From NCBI GenBank assembly GCA_015680685.1, contig MNCI01005810.1:420772-484771 (forward strand): a stretch of DNA of 64,000 nt, given 5' to 3'. Source of the stretch: Gnetum montanum. Taxonomy: Eukaryota; Streptophyta; Gnetopsida; Gnetales; Gnetaceae. The notes below the pieces were generated by a model. It searched no databases and was not told the DNA's origin. It worked only from the letters and a program-made list of their open reading frames with translations. Position numbers and translations under genes: made by a program. This document shows, in pieces, positions 33,871 to 45,097 of this stretch; position 1 is the stretch's first letter; the number at the start of each line of letters is the position of its first letter.

Positions 33871-34885
33871 GCTCTCCCAGACATCCAACTTACACCCTCA
33901 CCCCTCACGTTGGGAACAACCCTTGGATAGCCTTGTCTCGAACTCACGCTATGAATGGCCCTGCTAGAAAAGAATGTGTCCAAGAGAAGTTTGATGAATC
34001 TTAGCATGATCTGAAAAGCTTATTTTGTGATCCCAAGAGAAACTTCTAAGGATGGTTTACTGGAAAATTTATTTTTGCCTTTAGACGCTAGCGTGAGCCA
34101 CCTACTAGCCTTAGGGTTATCCCATACTCTGGATGCAGATTTTCCCAAAATGACTGATGTGTATATAGGAAAAATAAAATAAAATTGTAGTTAAATGTTT
34201 GATTTTGATGGGGATTGTTTACCAATCCCGATCGCAACTCACGCCAAGGATTTGCACACACCTTGCAACCCTGAAACCCACACCGTAGATTGCCCTGGGC
34301 ACCACAAGGGCAAAACTAGGGATAATTAATTAATAAAACAATCTGCCTCAACATCGAAAACAAATCCTGCCCTGGAAACACTCACACCCTACAAAAAGTT
34401 TAGGAATAATTTTAAATAGGAAATGACCCTAAATCGCATGACAAGAACCCAAAATAGCAACAAGAAACAACCCTAAATCTAACGTGGCAAGAACCAAAAA
34501 CATAGTAAAAAAATGGTAGCCCTAATGGCTCACACTAGTATTCACATTACGATAAAATGGCAAGAATGAAAACATACCTGCGTAGAGTCCCGACCCATGA
34601 AGAAATCCTAGGTTGAGGAAGGTGATGGAGCAGTTCTTCGCTCTCCACCATGAACGCCAAGCTTGCCTACTTCTTCCCTTTGCCTCGTTCTTGCCCTCCC
34701 TTGCCCTTCATCCTGCTTATGTTGCCTTGAATCCCTACTACTCACGCTGCACACCCTACCCGATAACTCACACTGTGCTATGCACCTAGCTACTCACGTT
34801 GTAATGCTAACTCACGCTTCACACTTTTCAATCCCCTTTCACCATGGTTCAACTTACTCCACGTGGCTACATTGCGTTCTTTCTC
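33871..34885. other. Spacer between antisense gene and pol in G
   Basis: No sense gene. On the minus strand an ATG at 34651 starts a short open stretch ending in a strong donor (CAG then GTATGT at 34578/34577), so an extra 5' exon of the antisense gene is possible. Its peptide does not resemble exon 1 of element D. Further CTCACGCT motifs occur at 34740-34820. Confidence 0.35.
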
Positions 34886-34918
34886 ATTTGATGTTTTATA
34901 TTATTATTATTATTATTA
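34886..34918. repeat. ATT microsatellite
   Basis: A run of about ten ATT/TTA triplets. Confidence 0.85.
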
Positions 34919-35236
34919 TCTACATTTTCTTAATTTTCATGCTCTCAGGATAGTTTCTTCTATTCCTTTTATGCATTAACCCCTAAGCATTAAAGACAAC
35001 TAAAAATTCAAAAATCATGGAAAATTTACAGCATTAGCATTCACATTAAATATGAACACCATACAGCCCAGTAAGGCCTAAAACTACCATGCATTCATGT
35101 ATGACATTAAACTACTCTTGCATGCCATAGTTTCATCAAGATGTAAATTAATTACACAAAGCTAGTTTATATAACAACTCCCCGTTAGACAATCTTGCTC
35201 ATGGTGCACCTAGTTTAAATTGGCAGAAACAAGCAT

Positions 35237-38200
35237 ATGGATAGCAAGAACCTCTTTTCAACATTGTCTATCAATGGACCTCATGGGGCCATAAAAAGAG
35301 CTTTTAATCTAGAATCCTTAGATCTAGGCTCATCTGCTCATGTTAATTTCATGGCATCCACTCAAAAAATATCAAACTGCCTTGAGGGTATGACTAAAAC
35401 TCTAGATTTAGAAGCTAACAACATCACTAAAGATCCCCTCGTTGAAGTCCCCATCACTATGTCTAGTGGCTAAGTTTAAACATTAAAACTAAGTACTCTA
35501 CTAAATCCACAACTTGCCAATGAAATTACACAAGTGCTCAAGAACAACATCAAAACATTCGCTTGGTCATATACTGATATGCCAAGACTAGACCCTCAAA
35601 TCATCCAGCATAACATCATCCTTGATTAAAAAATTAGACCAGTAAAGCAAAAAGCACGTAAGGTTAAACCTGAGGTGGCATTGGCAGTTTGTAATGAAAT
35701 CATGAAGCTCTACCAAGACAGCTTCATCCGAGCTGTTGACTATGCCGATTGGGTATCCAACATTGTTGTAGTCCCCAAGAAGAATGGTAGCATTCGCATA
35801 TGCATTGAATTTTGTGACCTCAACATAGCCACTATAAAGGATGACTTCCCACTACCTAGTATTGATCAACTCATCGTCTCAACTGCTAGGCATGCATTGT
35901 TATCCTTTATGGACGAATTCTCAGGATACAACCAAATTAGGATTAACCCAAAACACCAACTCAAGACAACCTTCATGACACCTTGGGGCATGTTCTATTA
36001 TACAATGATGTCATTCAATCTTAAAAACCTAGGTGCTACATATCAATCAGCAATGACATATATATTTAGCGATTATATGCTTGATTTTCTTAATGATTAT
36101 GTAGATGACATTGCAGTCAAGTCCAAAATAACCAAGCAACACGCGAAGGACCTAGACTTGGTACTCAAATGTTGTCTCAAATATGACCTTAGACTTAGCC
36201 TAAAGAAATGCATTTTGGAGTTAAAATGGGAAAAATGCTTAGCTTCGTAGTCTCAAAAATAGGGATACAAGTAGACCCTGATAAGGTTAAAGTAATAACT
36301 AGCATGCAACCACCTAAGAACCTTACCGAACTACGTGGCCTACAAGGTAGACTACAATTCATTAGACATTTTATCACAAAGTTGACAGAAAATTTAAAAC
36401 CCATGCAACATTTACTATGAAAGAATATCCATTTTCAATGGACTCAATAGTACCAAGAAGCATTTGAAAACATAAAAATGGAGTTGGTTCAACTGCCAAA
36501 AGTTCATCCCCTACAAAGAGATAAACCTTTTTACATTTACCTTGTCACATTCGATTCATCTATTGCGTCCATGCTTTGCCAAAGACGAGAAGATGGAGTT
36601 GAGATCCATGTTTACTATTTAATCCATGCCTTAATCACCTACGAACAATGATACCACAACATGGAGAGATCATGTCTTACCCTAGTCTTTTCCTTGAATA
36701 AGTGGCAACATTATCTCTTCCATAACCAAGTCTACATCATTTGCAAAGATAATGTTCTTTGAGCTATCACTAACAACATCTATGAATCAAGTAGGATAGC
36801 TAGATGGAAAGCAATGATCATTGAGTTTGACCTATGCTATGTAACTCAATCCTCCACTAAAGGTCAAGCAGTAGTCAATCAATTGATCGCTTCACCCATG
36901 CAAGATCAAGTGACAATCAATCCTAAATTCCCTCATGAAAGCATTAACAACATCAACACTGTGCCTGATAACTATGATGCAATCCTTTACTTTGATGGAG
37001 CTTCAACTTCCCGAGGAGGAAGTGATGTAGCCATCATAACATATCCCTCTGGAGAAATTTTATCCTTTGCCTATTGACTAAACTTCCCTTGTACCAAAAA
37101 CATGGCAGAGTATGAAGGTCTTCTTAGAGATCTTATAGCAGCACTAACTTCGAGAATCACACATCTTGTAGTTCGAGGTGACTCATAGTTAGTAATCAGA
37201 CAAGTCATAGAGGTCTACACATGCAAAGCTCCTCATTTGAAATCATACTATGACTTGACTAAACACTTGTTGAAACAATTGACTAATGTAGATGTGCAAC
37301 ATATTCCTAGGAATGAAAATACCATCGTCGATGCACTTGCTACACTAGCCTTGAACATGATGCCTGAGATGCTCCATGCATTGCCTAGTTCTATAAAAAA
37401 TTATGCCAAGCCTATAACCAACGCTCTCGATGAAATACCCATAGCATCCCTTAGTACTACACAAGAAATAGAATGATATGATGACATAAAAGAGTACCTT
37501 CTATAGGCGAACCGCCACAACATTTGACAAGTGTCCAAAACAATGTGGTGCGAAAACACTCTTGGCAATATGCATAAATAGGAAACACCTTGTGTCGCAG
37601 ATCCTATGAAGGAATCCTATTGATGTGTGTTAGTAGCATCGATGGTCAAACAATCATGGAACAAGTGCATGAAGGACTTTGCAGAGGGCATATAGCACCC
37701 AAAGCAATGGCAACGAAAATTAGAAGTTTGGGCTACTACTGACCACACATGGAGTATGATTACTCCTCTAAGGTCAGGAAATGTAACATTTGCCAAAGGC
37801 ATGGTAACCAAATACATGTGCTACCTAATGAGTTTCATACTACACAAATCACATGGCCATTCCAATAATGGGGATTAGACATCATTGGATCGATAACACC
37901 ATCATCTTTAGTAGGACATAGCTTCACCATCATTGCAACCAAATATTTCACAAAATGGGTAGACGTTATCCCCCTTAGAAAAACCATGTCTAAACATGTT
38001 TGCAATTTCATATTAGAAAACATTGTGACTTGCTTTGGTATCCCGATGACCATAGTCACCGATAATGGGCTGCAGTTTAGAAGTACGAATACTAAAAGCT
38101 TCTGTGAAATTGTAGGTATTAAACACTCGTTTTCATCACCCTACTACCCACAGAGCAATGGTCAAGCGGAGTCTACAAATAAAATGATCATCTTGGTGCT

Positions 38201-38711
38201 CAAAAAGATGTTGAATCAAAGCAAGAGACGATGGCACGAGCATTTAATCTATGCATTATGGGCATACCGAACAACGCATCAAACATCCACAGGTAAGACA
38301 CCATATAGCCTTGTATATAGATTTGAAGCTGTGTTACCTTTGGAGTTATAGGTTCCCTCGCTACGGATAACACTCTCTAGCCTCCTCAATGAAGGTTAAA
38401 ACAATGAGCTACACATTATTGACCTTGACTCAGTGGAGGAAGAAAGGGTATGACCACCTGATCAAATCGAATGGTACTAGAGACAACAACGGCGATGTCA
38501 TCAACATGATCCACATAAGCGGTTGATCAAGGAAGGTGACCTAGTTCTCAAGGCAGTCTGCGAACACTTAGAAAAATTCTTAGCTAACTGGGAAGGGCCT
38601 TACCTAGTCACCAAAGCATATGATAATGGGGCATTCAAACTCATCGACATGGATGGAAATGAGTTTTCCAATCCTATAAATCACGTGTACCTAAAACCAT
38701 TCTACATCTAA
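35237..38711 (+). pseudogene. Pol (RT, RNase H, archaeal-type RNase H, integrase) of element G
   Basis: Copies genomic RNA to DNA and inserts it. Order: an N-terminal stretch with FAWSYTDMPRLDP (about 35555); RT (35690-36330) with the active-site YVDD at 36098-36109; a first RNase H (about 36500-36920); a second RNase H with YFDGAST near 36990 and NMAEYEGLL; an integrase zinc region (37640-37810); a catalytic core with GLDIIG, VTDNG and the QAEST glutamate region (37870-38260); and a C-terminal part ending HVYLKPFYI. The second RNase H is the mark of the Tat lineage. Several stops (for example CGA-to-TGA type at the TRYND and RLNFP positions) and shifts inactivate it. The ATG at 35237 aligns with the pol start of element D, just after a CAG acceptor. 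Confidence 0.9.
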
Positions 38712-38930
38712 TGAGCTTAAGGTACGTATTGGTCTTGGCATCACGATCTAAAACTGATACCACAAAATAGTCCTGGAGCTATGACTTAAAACTAGCACCA
38801 CAGAATGTCCTGGCATCATGATGGTAAATCGACACCATAGAGCTCTGTTCTATATGATACTAAACTACCACGCTTGTCCACCAGAGTCCACTAAGACTAT
38901 AAACTGGCTTGCCTCTTTGTAGTCCACTAC
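38712..38930 (+). repeat. TAAACT-core units after pol of element G
   Basis: Diverged units with ATCTAAAACTGATACC, CTTAAAACTAGCACC, ACTAAACTACC and CTATAAACTGGC. They continue beyond element C at about 62580-62740, which shows where C interrupted G. Confidence 0.7.
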
Positions 38931-39255
38931 TGTGCTATCTGAAATCATTGGTGGCTGGAATGAAATGTACACCGAGAGATTTCAAGATAGACGTAGAAGA
39001 CCCTACCTTAGCTTGAGGGTGAGCTGGGACTGACGAAGGTAGGATACCTTGGGTTGTCCACACATGGATTAGGTAAGGATTTCCCCAAACAATATGCCAA
39101 TGCACAATATGCCAAGTTATACGTATACGGTATGAAAAATGTAAATCGGTGCGCACAAATGTAAACAAGAGATAAAAAAATGTGAACGAAAATTGTAACA
39201 AATCTTGGTGGAAAATGCAGCAATATTATTGCATAATAAAAATTACAATGCACCG
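38931..39255 (-). repeat. Fragment of element C 3' LTR
   Basis: 325 bp that align closely with 62059-62384, both ending at the same AAAATTACAATGCACCG, where element D begins. In C's sense this is the U5 end of the LTR. Confidence 0.85.
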
Positions 39256-40713
39256 TGAAACACCGTGAAAATTGCGGGTCGGCCTCAGGCAAAGATTCGC
39301 AATTCAGGTAAGGGCACATGTCAGAATTCCAAAAGGGAGAGTAAGACAGAGCAACACCAAGAGGCGCGTAGCATCAAGTCCTCAACTGCTTGTGCAGATT
39401 CCTAATCTTTCTATGATTTTTCTGTTTACGCTATACCACGTGACGTAGCGTAATGGCGCTTAGCGTGACTCTGTTCTAACATGGTCCGGCATCAGAAGGA
39501 TAGTTACTTCGGCATAGGGAGAGGCTTGAGTAGCGTAATACGCGACTTCTTGTGTATTTTGCTAATTCTTTGGCGCAAGGTCAGGTTTACACTCTGTTAC
39601 GCACGGCAGCGTAATGCACTCCAAAATAGTCGAAGGCAAAGTCCAAGAAAGTGTGATTGCTCATCATACGCTCATCACGCAACGTAGCGTATCACAGCGT
39701 ATTGCATCGCCAAGTTAGACATCGTTTACGCTTCATTACGCGCGGCTACGTAAGCGAGCGTAAAATAGCTTGAATCCATTGTTTCTAGGTTATGTTACGC
39801 TCATGCACGCAACGCAACGTGAATGAGCGTAATATAACTCAAAGACAGTTGAAACACGCCCGACGCGCATCTCTTCTTTACACGCGCAATACGCGAACAA
39901 GCGTATTGTGCGTAGTCATGAGGTTTGACACAAAAATGGTCAAACCAACAGTACCCGAAACATTCGGGACACACATCATCAAGGTTGCGCCTTTTCCATA
40001 GAGCGTCACAGCCTATAAATACCCCAGTTGACAAAGATACGTGGGTTGGCAAATCAAAGAAGCAAAGGCATTTTTCTGAGCACTGGAGCACTTATCACCT
40101 TTTGAGCAGAGATACAGAGATCAGCGCTTTGGCAATTGTTGACAGCATCACCTTACGGCAGAAACAAAGCACAGTTTGCTTCGAACACCGGTGACAGGAG
40201 TAATCGTTCTGCTGGGGAAGACTCTATTGGTCAGAAAAATTTGATCGGTAGACGTCAGAGCTTGACCTTCCTTACATCCCGGCTTTAGCCCACGAGGTAG
40301 ATCGGACTTCTGTTTGGACAGTTTTCTTGCTGTTTTGTGCTTGCTTCACATCCCGTAATCAGGGTCTCCCCAGTGTAACGAGATATACAAAATATACATT
40401 TTTTTAAAGTCAAAGCGTAGATCTTGAAACTACGTGCTTCTCTTATGTTAGCCTCCTCTTATCGTGTTTAACGTTATCATCGTTGCAATTCATCTACATT
40501 GTTTTCCCCTCGTTTTTGCGATTCCTCGAATCAGATCATTTCATGAGATATTCATCGGTTTACTGATTAGTAAGTCCCTGTCTGATCGACAAGACCATTC
40601 AGGGCACCGCGGATTCATTTTTCCAGCATAGCCCTCGCACGGATCTGTGGTTAAAACTGTGTAGACGGAATTTGTTCGGTATTTTCCAGCTGCCGACGTT
40701 TTTCATCGTTACA
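39256..40713 (+). repeat. Element D 5' LTR
   Basis: 1458 bp, from TGAAACACCGTGAAAATTGC to CATCGTTACA. U3 (39400-39920) is dense in motifs such as TACGCTCA, AACGTAGCGTA and GAGCGTAA, forming imperfect palindromes. The LTR lies inside the LTR fragment of element C. Confidence 0.8.
40014..40021 (+). promoter_or_regulatory. TATA box of element D LTR
   Basis: TATAAATA in CCTATAAATACCCCAG, followed by GGGTTGGC. Confidence 0.6.
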
Positions 40714-40719
40714 GTTTTC

Positions 40720-40736
40720 TGGTGCTAGAAGCAGGG
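40720..40736 (+). other. Primer-binding site of element D
   Basis: TGGTGCTAGAAGCAGGG, six bases after the LTR end, with one base different from the family form. Confidence 0.65.
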
Positions 40737-40957
40737 CCTAAGGCTTCAATCCAAATATTTTGGGTAGCCCTATTAGCGATCCATACCCTAAACCATAGAC
40801 GTAATACCTCTAAGGAAGTTTACAGTAAATCGTGTGGTGTAGATCGGTCGCAAGGACGATTCCTTTGGAATCCTACAGGGTAGAAAGCCTATTCGTGTTT
40901 TTTGTTGCCACCCATTTCTTAGATCTGATTACCAGTCACTGTAAATTCCATTAATCA

Positions 40958-43900
40958 ATGAATTCCTTTTACACAACCACAACCGCCATGGTCCCTGTCG
41001 ATTTGGGTGCCACATCCGTGAACCCTATCGCGGTCGCCAGACCAACTCCTGGTGCAACAGGATCTCAAGGGCCATTGCGCCGATCATTGAGACTTTAAGG
41101 AAAAGAGCCCATCTTCACGGTCATAACCCCTGAAGAATACAACTTTATATGTGTTAAGATCCAGGCGAAGCTAGCTCTTAGTCGAGCCGAAGTCGAAGCG
41201 AAACGAAACTTTGAGGTGGTCCACCGAGGGGGCCATGATTTCAAGCCAACAACTTACGACATCATTCCCTTGACTGAACACCAACATGAACTCATTACAC
41301 AGTTGTTCATGGCCAAGGTCCAGGCGGTACAAGCGGTGGTGGAGCCCCAGCATGGGGAAGAGGAAGAGGATGAATTGGCAGCCTAGTCGGAGCATTCGTT
41401 CCACACTTTGAGCCCCCAAACATACATAAATCCCTTGTTTCCTTTCAATGGAGAAGCCGCTCCTCTTGACCCAGCCCTGACCGCACAGATGCATTTCCCT
41501 GCCATGCTGCAGGCCACCGTGTAGCCGTTTGGGCTGCAAGCACAAATACCGCATAATAACACGGGGGCGGTTTCGTCACCGCGGGTACTTAGCATTCCAG
41601 TGGTGGTCCCAACGACCACCGCGTCCCATTTTATCCCTTAGATACAACCCCACAACATATCTGTAACGCGCCCGACGTAGACCTTGTCGCTTCCTCCCCC
41701 ACCAACTCAACAGATCACCGTAGCTGTTCAGCCACAAACATACATCCAACAGCCTGCCCCAAGTCAGTGGCCCAACCCTGCGGTGTGACACAATCAGCCT
41801 GCGCTGTATGGTGTGCAACCCTCTGTCGCACCTGCAATGTAAGTTCCACAGGTGGTCCCGTAGTATATCTATCCCTATCTTACGCAGCAGGTGGTGGCTA
41901 ACCCCTCTTCACAAAATAGTGGATGGTGGTCTTCACAGGCCCCTCCGCCTGCAGGGATCCCTGTCCCACAAGCAGCCAGTCAACCTCTCCCATCATTTCC
42001 ATTCCCTCGCGCTACCCTCCCGGTCCAACCTCCTATGCCTTCTGCACAGACACCTCCGCCAACGAGTCTGGACCAAGCCTTCCATCTTATACAAACTCTC
42101 ATCGAGAAGGTTTGACGCCTCAAAGCCGCTGGTTTTGATACTATTCAGATCATGGACTTTTACCAGGATGATCCGATTAGTCCATCGGTCCCTATGCTAT
42201 CATTGCCGCCAGGGATGTCTTTGCCTCATTTTACCAAGTACAATGGGGAGGGAGATCCCAACGCTCACTTGGTCACGTTCAGGTCTGAGTCCTTGTTATT
42301 ACAACAGTGGCCACACACCATAATCCAAGTCTTTGCAATGTCCCTAATAGGGAAAGCTTTGGATTGGTACTGAGTCCTCCCACGCTCTTCCATCTCAACC
42401 TTGGAACAGCTGCTGACCCAATTTGTGACCCACTTCAAATACAACTTGAAACCAGAAGTCACATTGGATCAGCTCATGGGGGTGAAACAAGACCCGCTTG
42501 AGCTCGTCCAAAGGTTTATACAGCGTTGGAATGCTACCTTGAATGAGATCTGCGAGCCGATCGCAGATTCACATCTACTTGCCATATTCAAGGGAGCAGT
42601 CAATGACTTTATTAAGTCAAAGCTATATTATCTTTCCCTCAACTCTCTACACTAGGCCTTCGCTCAAGTTAGGAGCATCCAAGATGCTGTGGAGGCCAGC
42701 AAAGACCCGACGTATGTCACCTACAAGAATGCACATAACAAGGGCAAAGACAAAGGGAAAGCAGCGACAATGACTGTAGCTACAATGACTGAGAGTACAA
42801 AGACTAAGAACAAGAAGGTACCCATGGCGCCTCCTGAAACCACGACTAGTGCCGGCACCAGTCAAGACACAGCAGCTCCTGAAAAGGCCCCCCAGCCTAA
42901 CCCAAACTTTGAGCGTAAGGATCGCTCAAAGTACACGGCATTACCGGTAAAGCATTTCAAACTGCTGAAACAACTGTTAGGGGTAGGGCACATTCAACCT
43001 AAGAAGGTGTCCGAGGAGGCTCTGAAGCGTCACAGATGTCATTGTGAACTGCTGAAGAACCCTTCTTTAGCCTTACCTAACGAACCACCAGTTCCAAGAT
43101 CTTTCAGGCTAGACCGTTTCTGTGACTACCACCAGCTGTGTGGTCACGATACGGATTACTGTTGGGCATTGAAAGACAACATTCAACGTATGCTGGATGA
43201 TGGTTCACTCAAGTTAGACACCAGCAATCCGACACGTCCAGAAAACCAAACATTGCACGTGTATAAGGACCCTTTGAACACAAACGACGATCCTTATACA
43301 ATCACTGTGGTGAGTACAGATAGTGAGAAGAGGGAACTACCAAAACAACCTTTTATTTTGTGTATCCCTGCTAGCTCACAAAGGGGGCCAACCATTTCAC
43401 CGATAGCCAGTGGGGTCTCGAGGCCGTCCTTCATTATACAGGCACCTTCTCGGATACACTCTCAATCATGCAGCAATAGCCAAGCTGTGGCCTTGTCCGT
43501 GCCCACACCCAGAGCGCCCTTCATTATCAGGGTGCCAAAACCATAGGCTACTCCTCTCACGCAGGGGCAGACCTCCAACCAAAAGCGTCAACCATCACCT
43601 CCCAAACAAAAGGGAGAGGACACATTAGTTAACACAACGAAAGACCACTCTACGCTCGGCTTCCCTAAGCCTAGGCCCCTGGCCTCTGTGCCTTCTCCTG
43701 TACCTCAGGGGCAAGGTAAAGGTACGGAAACGCAACCGCCTTCTCTAGGCAAGGAAAAGAACAGTCCCCCGACTAACACCGTTCCACCTCGGGAGATTCG
43801 TCTCTTGGGCTGAATGGAAGAAGACAAGGGGGAAAAATAACCTAGCTGGGAGAAGGACCTCCTCGACGTATTTACGCAAGTTAAACAGGCTCACAAGCAA

Positions 43901-44409
43901 AAAAACACAATGCTGAGCCTTTATGACCTACTTATGACGTCTCGAGAACACCGTGAGGCTATGGTATCGCGGAGGAGGAAGTGATACATGCTGTCATGAT
44001 TCCTTCCGAAGCTGAGCAACCTACACCTTCCTCGCTGACCTTCCACGACGGGTCTATCAAAGACGATCCTGAGAAAGGTCAGGTGACAACTGAACCTATG
44101 TTTATCACTATCCGAGTCGGTCAATACCGGATCCGGAGAGTACACGTGGACGATGGCGCAGCTACCAACGTCATTTCCTATTCCATCATGGATAGGTTGG
44201 GTTTGGTCGACCAGATCACGTCCACGATGACAACCTATGTAAAATCGTTCAACGGGGCACAGGTTCAAGTTAAGGGGACGGTGTGTATTGAGTTTGTGGC
44301 AGGGGATCAGTTCCCGACAGAGGCCACTTTCTTAGTCATCGAGGAGATGCCAGGGTTCAACCTAATCTTGGGGAGGTCGTGGTTAGCCCAGCTAAGGGCA
44401 GTTTCGTCA
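40958..44409 (+). pseudogene. Gag-protease of element D, cut by an assembly gap
   Basis: The start ATG at 40958 gives MNSF, like MNS in element B. N-terminal match ITPEEYNFICVKIQ at about 41130. The Retrotrans_gag domain is at about 42150-42700. The knuckle CDYHQLCGHDTDYC is at about 43120-43165. RVP-type linker motifs lie at 43340-43545. The protease has VHVDDGAATN near 44140 and LILGRSWLAQL near 44365. It runs into the gap before the C-terminus. Stops include three at positions where element A has Gln or Arg (SLRLQ, FAAQS, DWYRS), so they look like CAA/CAG/CGA to TAA/TAG/TGA changes. A frameshift separates the protease part. Confidence 0.88.
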
Positions 44410-44443
44410 NNNNNNNNNNNNNNNNNNNNNNNNNNNNNNNNNN
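44410..44443. other. Assembly gap (34 N)
   Basis: Runs of N inside the end of protease. In elements A and B the polyprotein continues about 100-140 codons after this point, and no such coding sequence follows the gap, so the real missing length is probably greater than 34 bases. Confidence 0.95.
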
Positions 44444-44689
44444 GTATCAATGGTTGAACGATGGTCCTTGCATACATTACCATGTTTTAGCGAGTTATCA
44501 TGATTCCGACTTAGCAATTTTATTTCATGCATTTTCACATTACTTTTTTTTTCGATTCTTACGCTGGTCATTTATCTTCACACTGTTGTCTTTTTCGTAT
44601 GCATGATATTCACGTTTCCTAATCACCTTAGCATAATTACGCAAAATACTGTACCAGTATCATTTACGCTTACTGTATTATGCTATGGC
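44444..44689 (+). other. Sequence after the gap, no gene
   Basis: T-rich sequence resembling the post-protease part of element I. No supportable coding region. Confidence 0.4.
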
Positions 44690-44910
44690 CCACAACGGCC
44701 TTAAACTAGTTGCACAGAATTGTATACTATGACTCTTTATGCTTGATTACGTAGTATGGCCCGCAACGGCCTTAAACTAGTTACCCAGAATTATGAATTA
44801 TCATCATTTACGCTTTCTCTTGATTACGCAGTAGGCCCGCAATGGCCCTAAAATTGTCACTAGTTTACGCAGAATCATATGACAGCCCACGATGGCCTTA
44901 AACTAGCCAT
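44690..44910 (+). repeat. TAAACT-core array after gag-pro of element D
   Basis: About four long units with GGCCCGCAACGGCCTTAAAC followed by TAGTTACCCAG, matching the array after gag-pro in element I. A second, 30-bp array follows pol at 53112. Confidence 0.7.
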
Positions 44911-45097
44911 CACATTCTATCGTCATAACTTAGGCAAAATCCTTAACAATTACGTTCACGCTGTAAAAGCATAAAAGCCAAAAAAGATAGAATAATTGAC
45001 ATTGAAAACATCCAACGAGTCTTATAACGCGTCTTTTCAGTCATTCCTAAAACAATACTCCACTTCACCCTCAAATAAAATTATGCATAAGTTATAA
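44911..45097. other. 3' side of the antisense gene of element D
   Basis: AT-rich. On the minus strand it follows the stop of the antisense gene and holds AATTTTATTTG-like sequence that could act in 3' end formation. There is no clear AATAAA. Confidence 0.3.

Noticed and set aside
34578-34651. First exon of the antisense gene in G (ATG to a GTATGT donor)
   Set aside because: The donor is strong, but the peptide does not match exon 1 of D and lies 1.5 kb upstream, so it is kept only as a possibility in the spacer entry.
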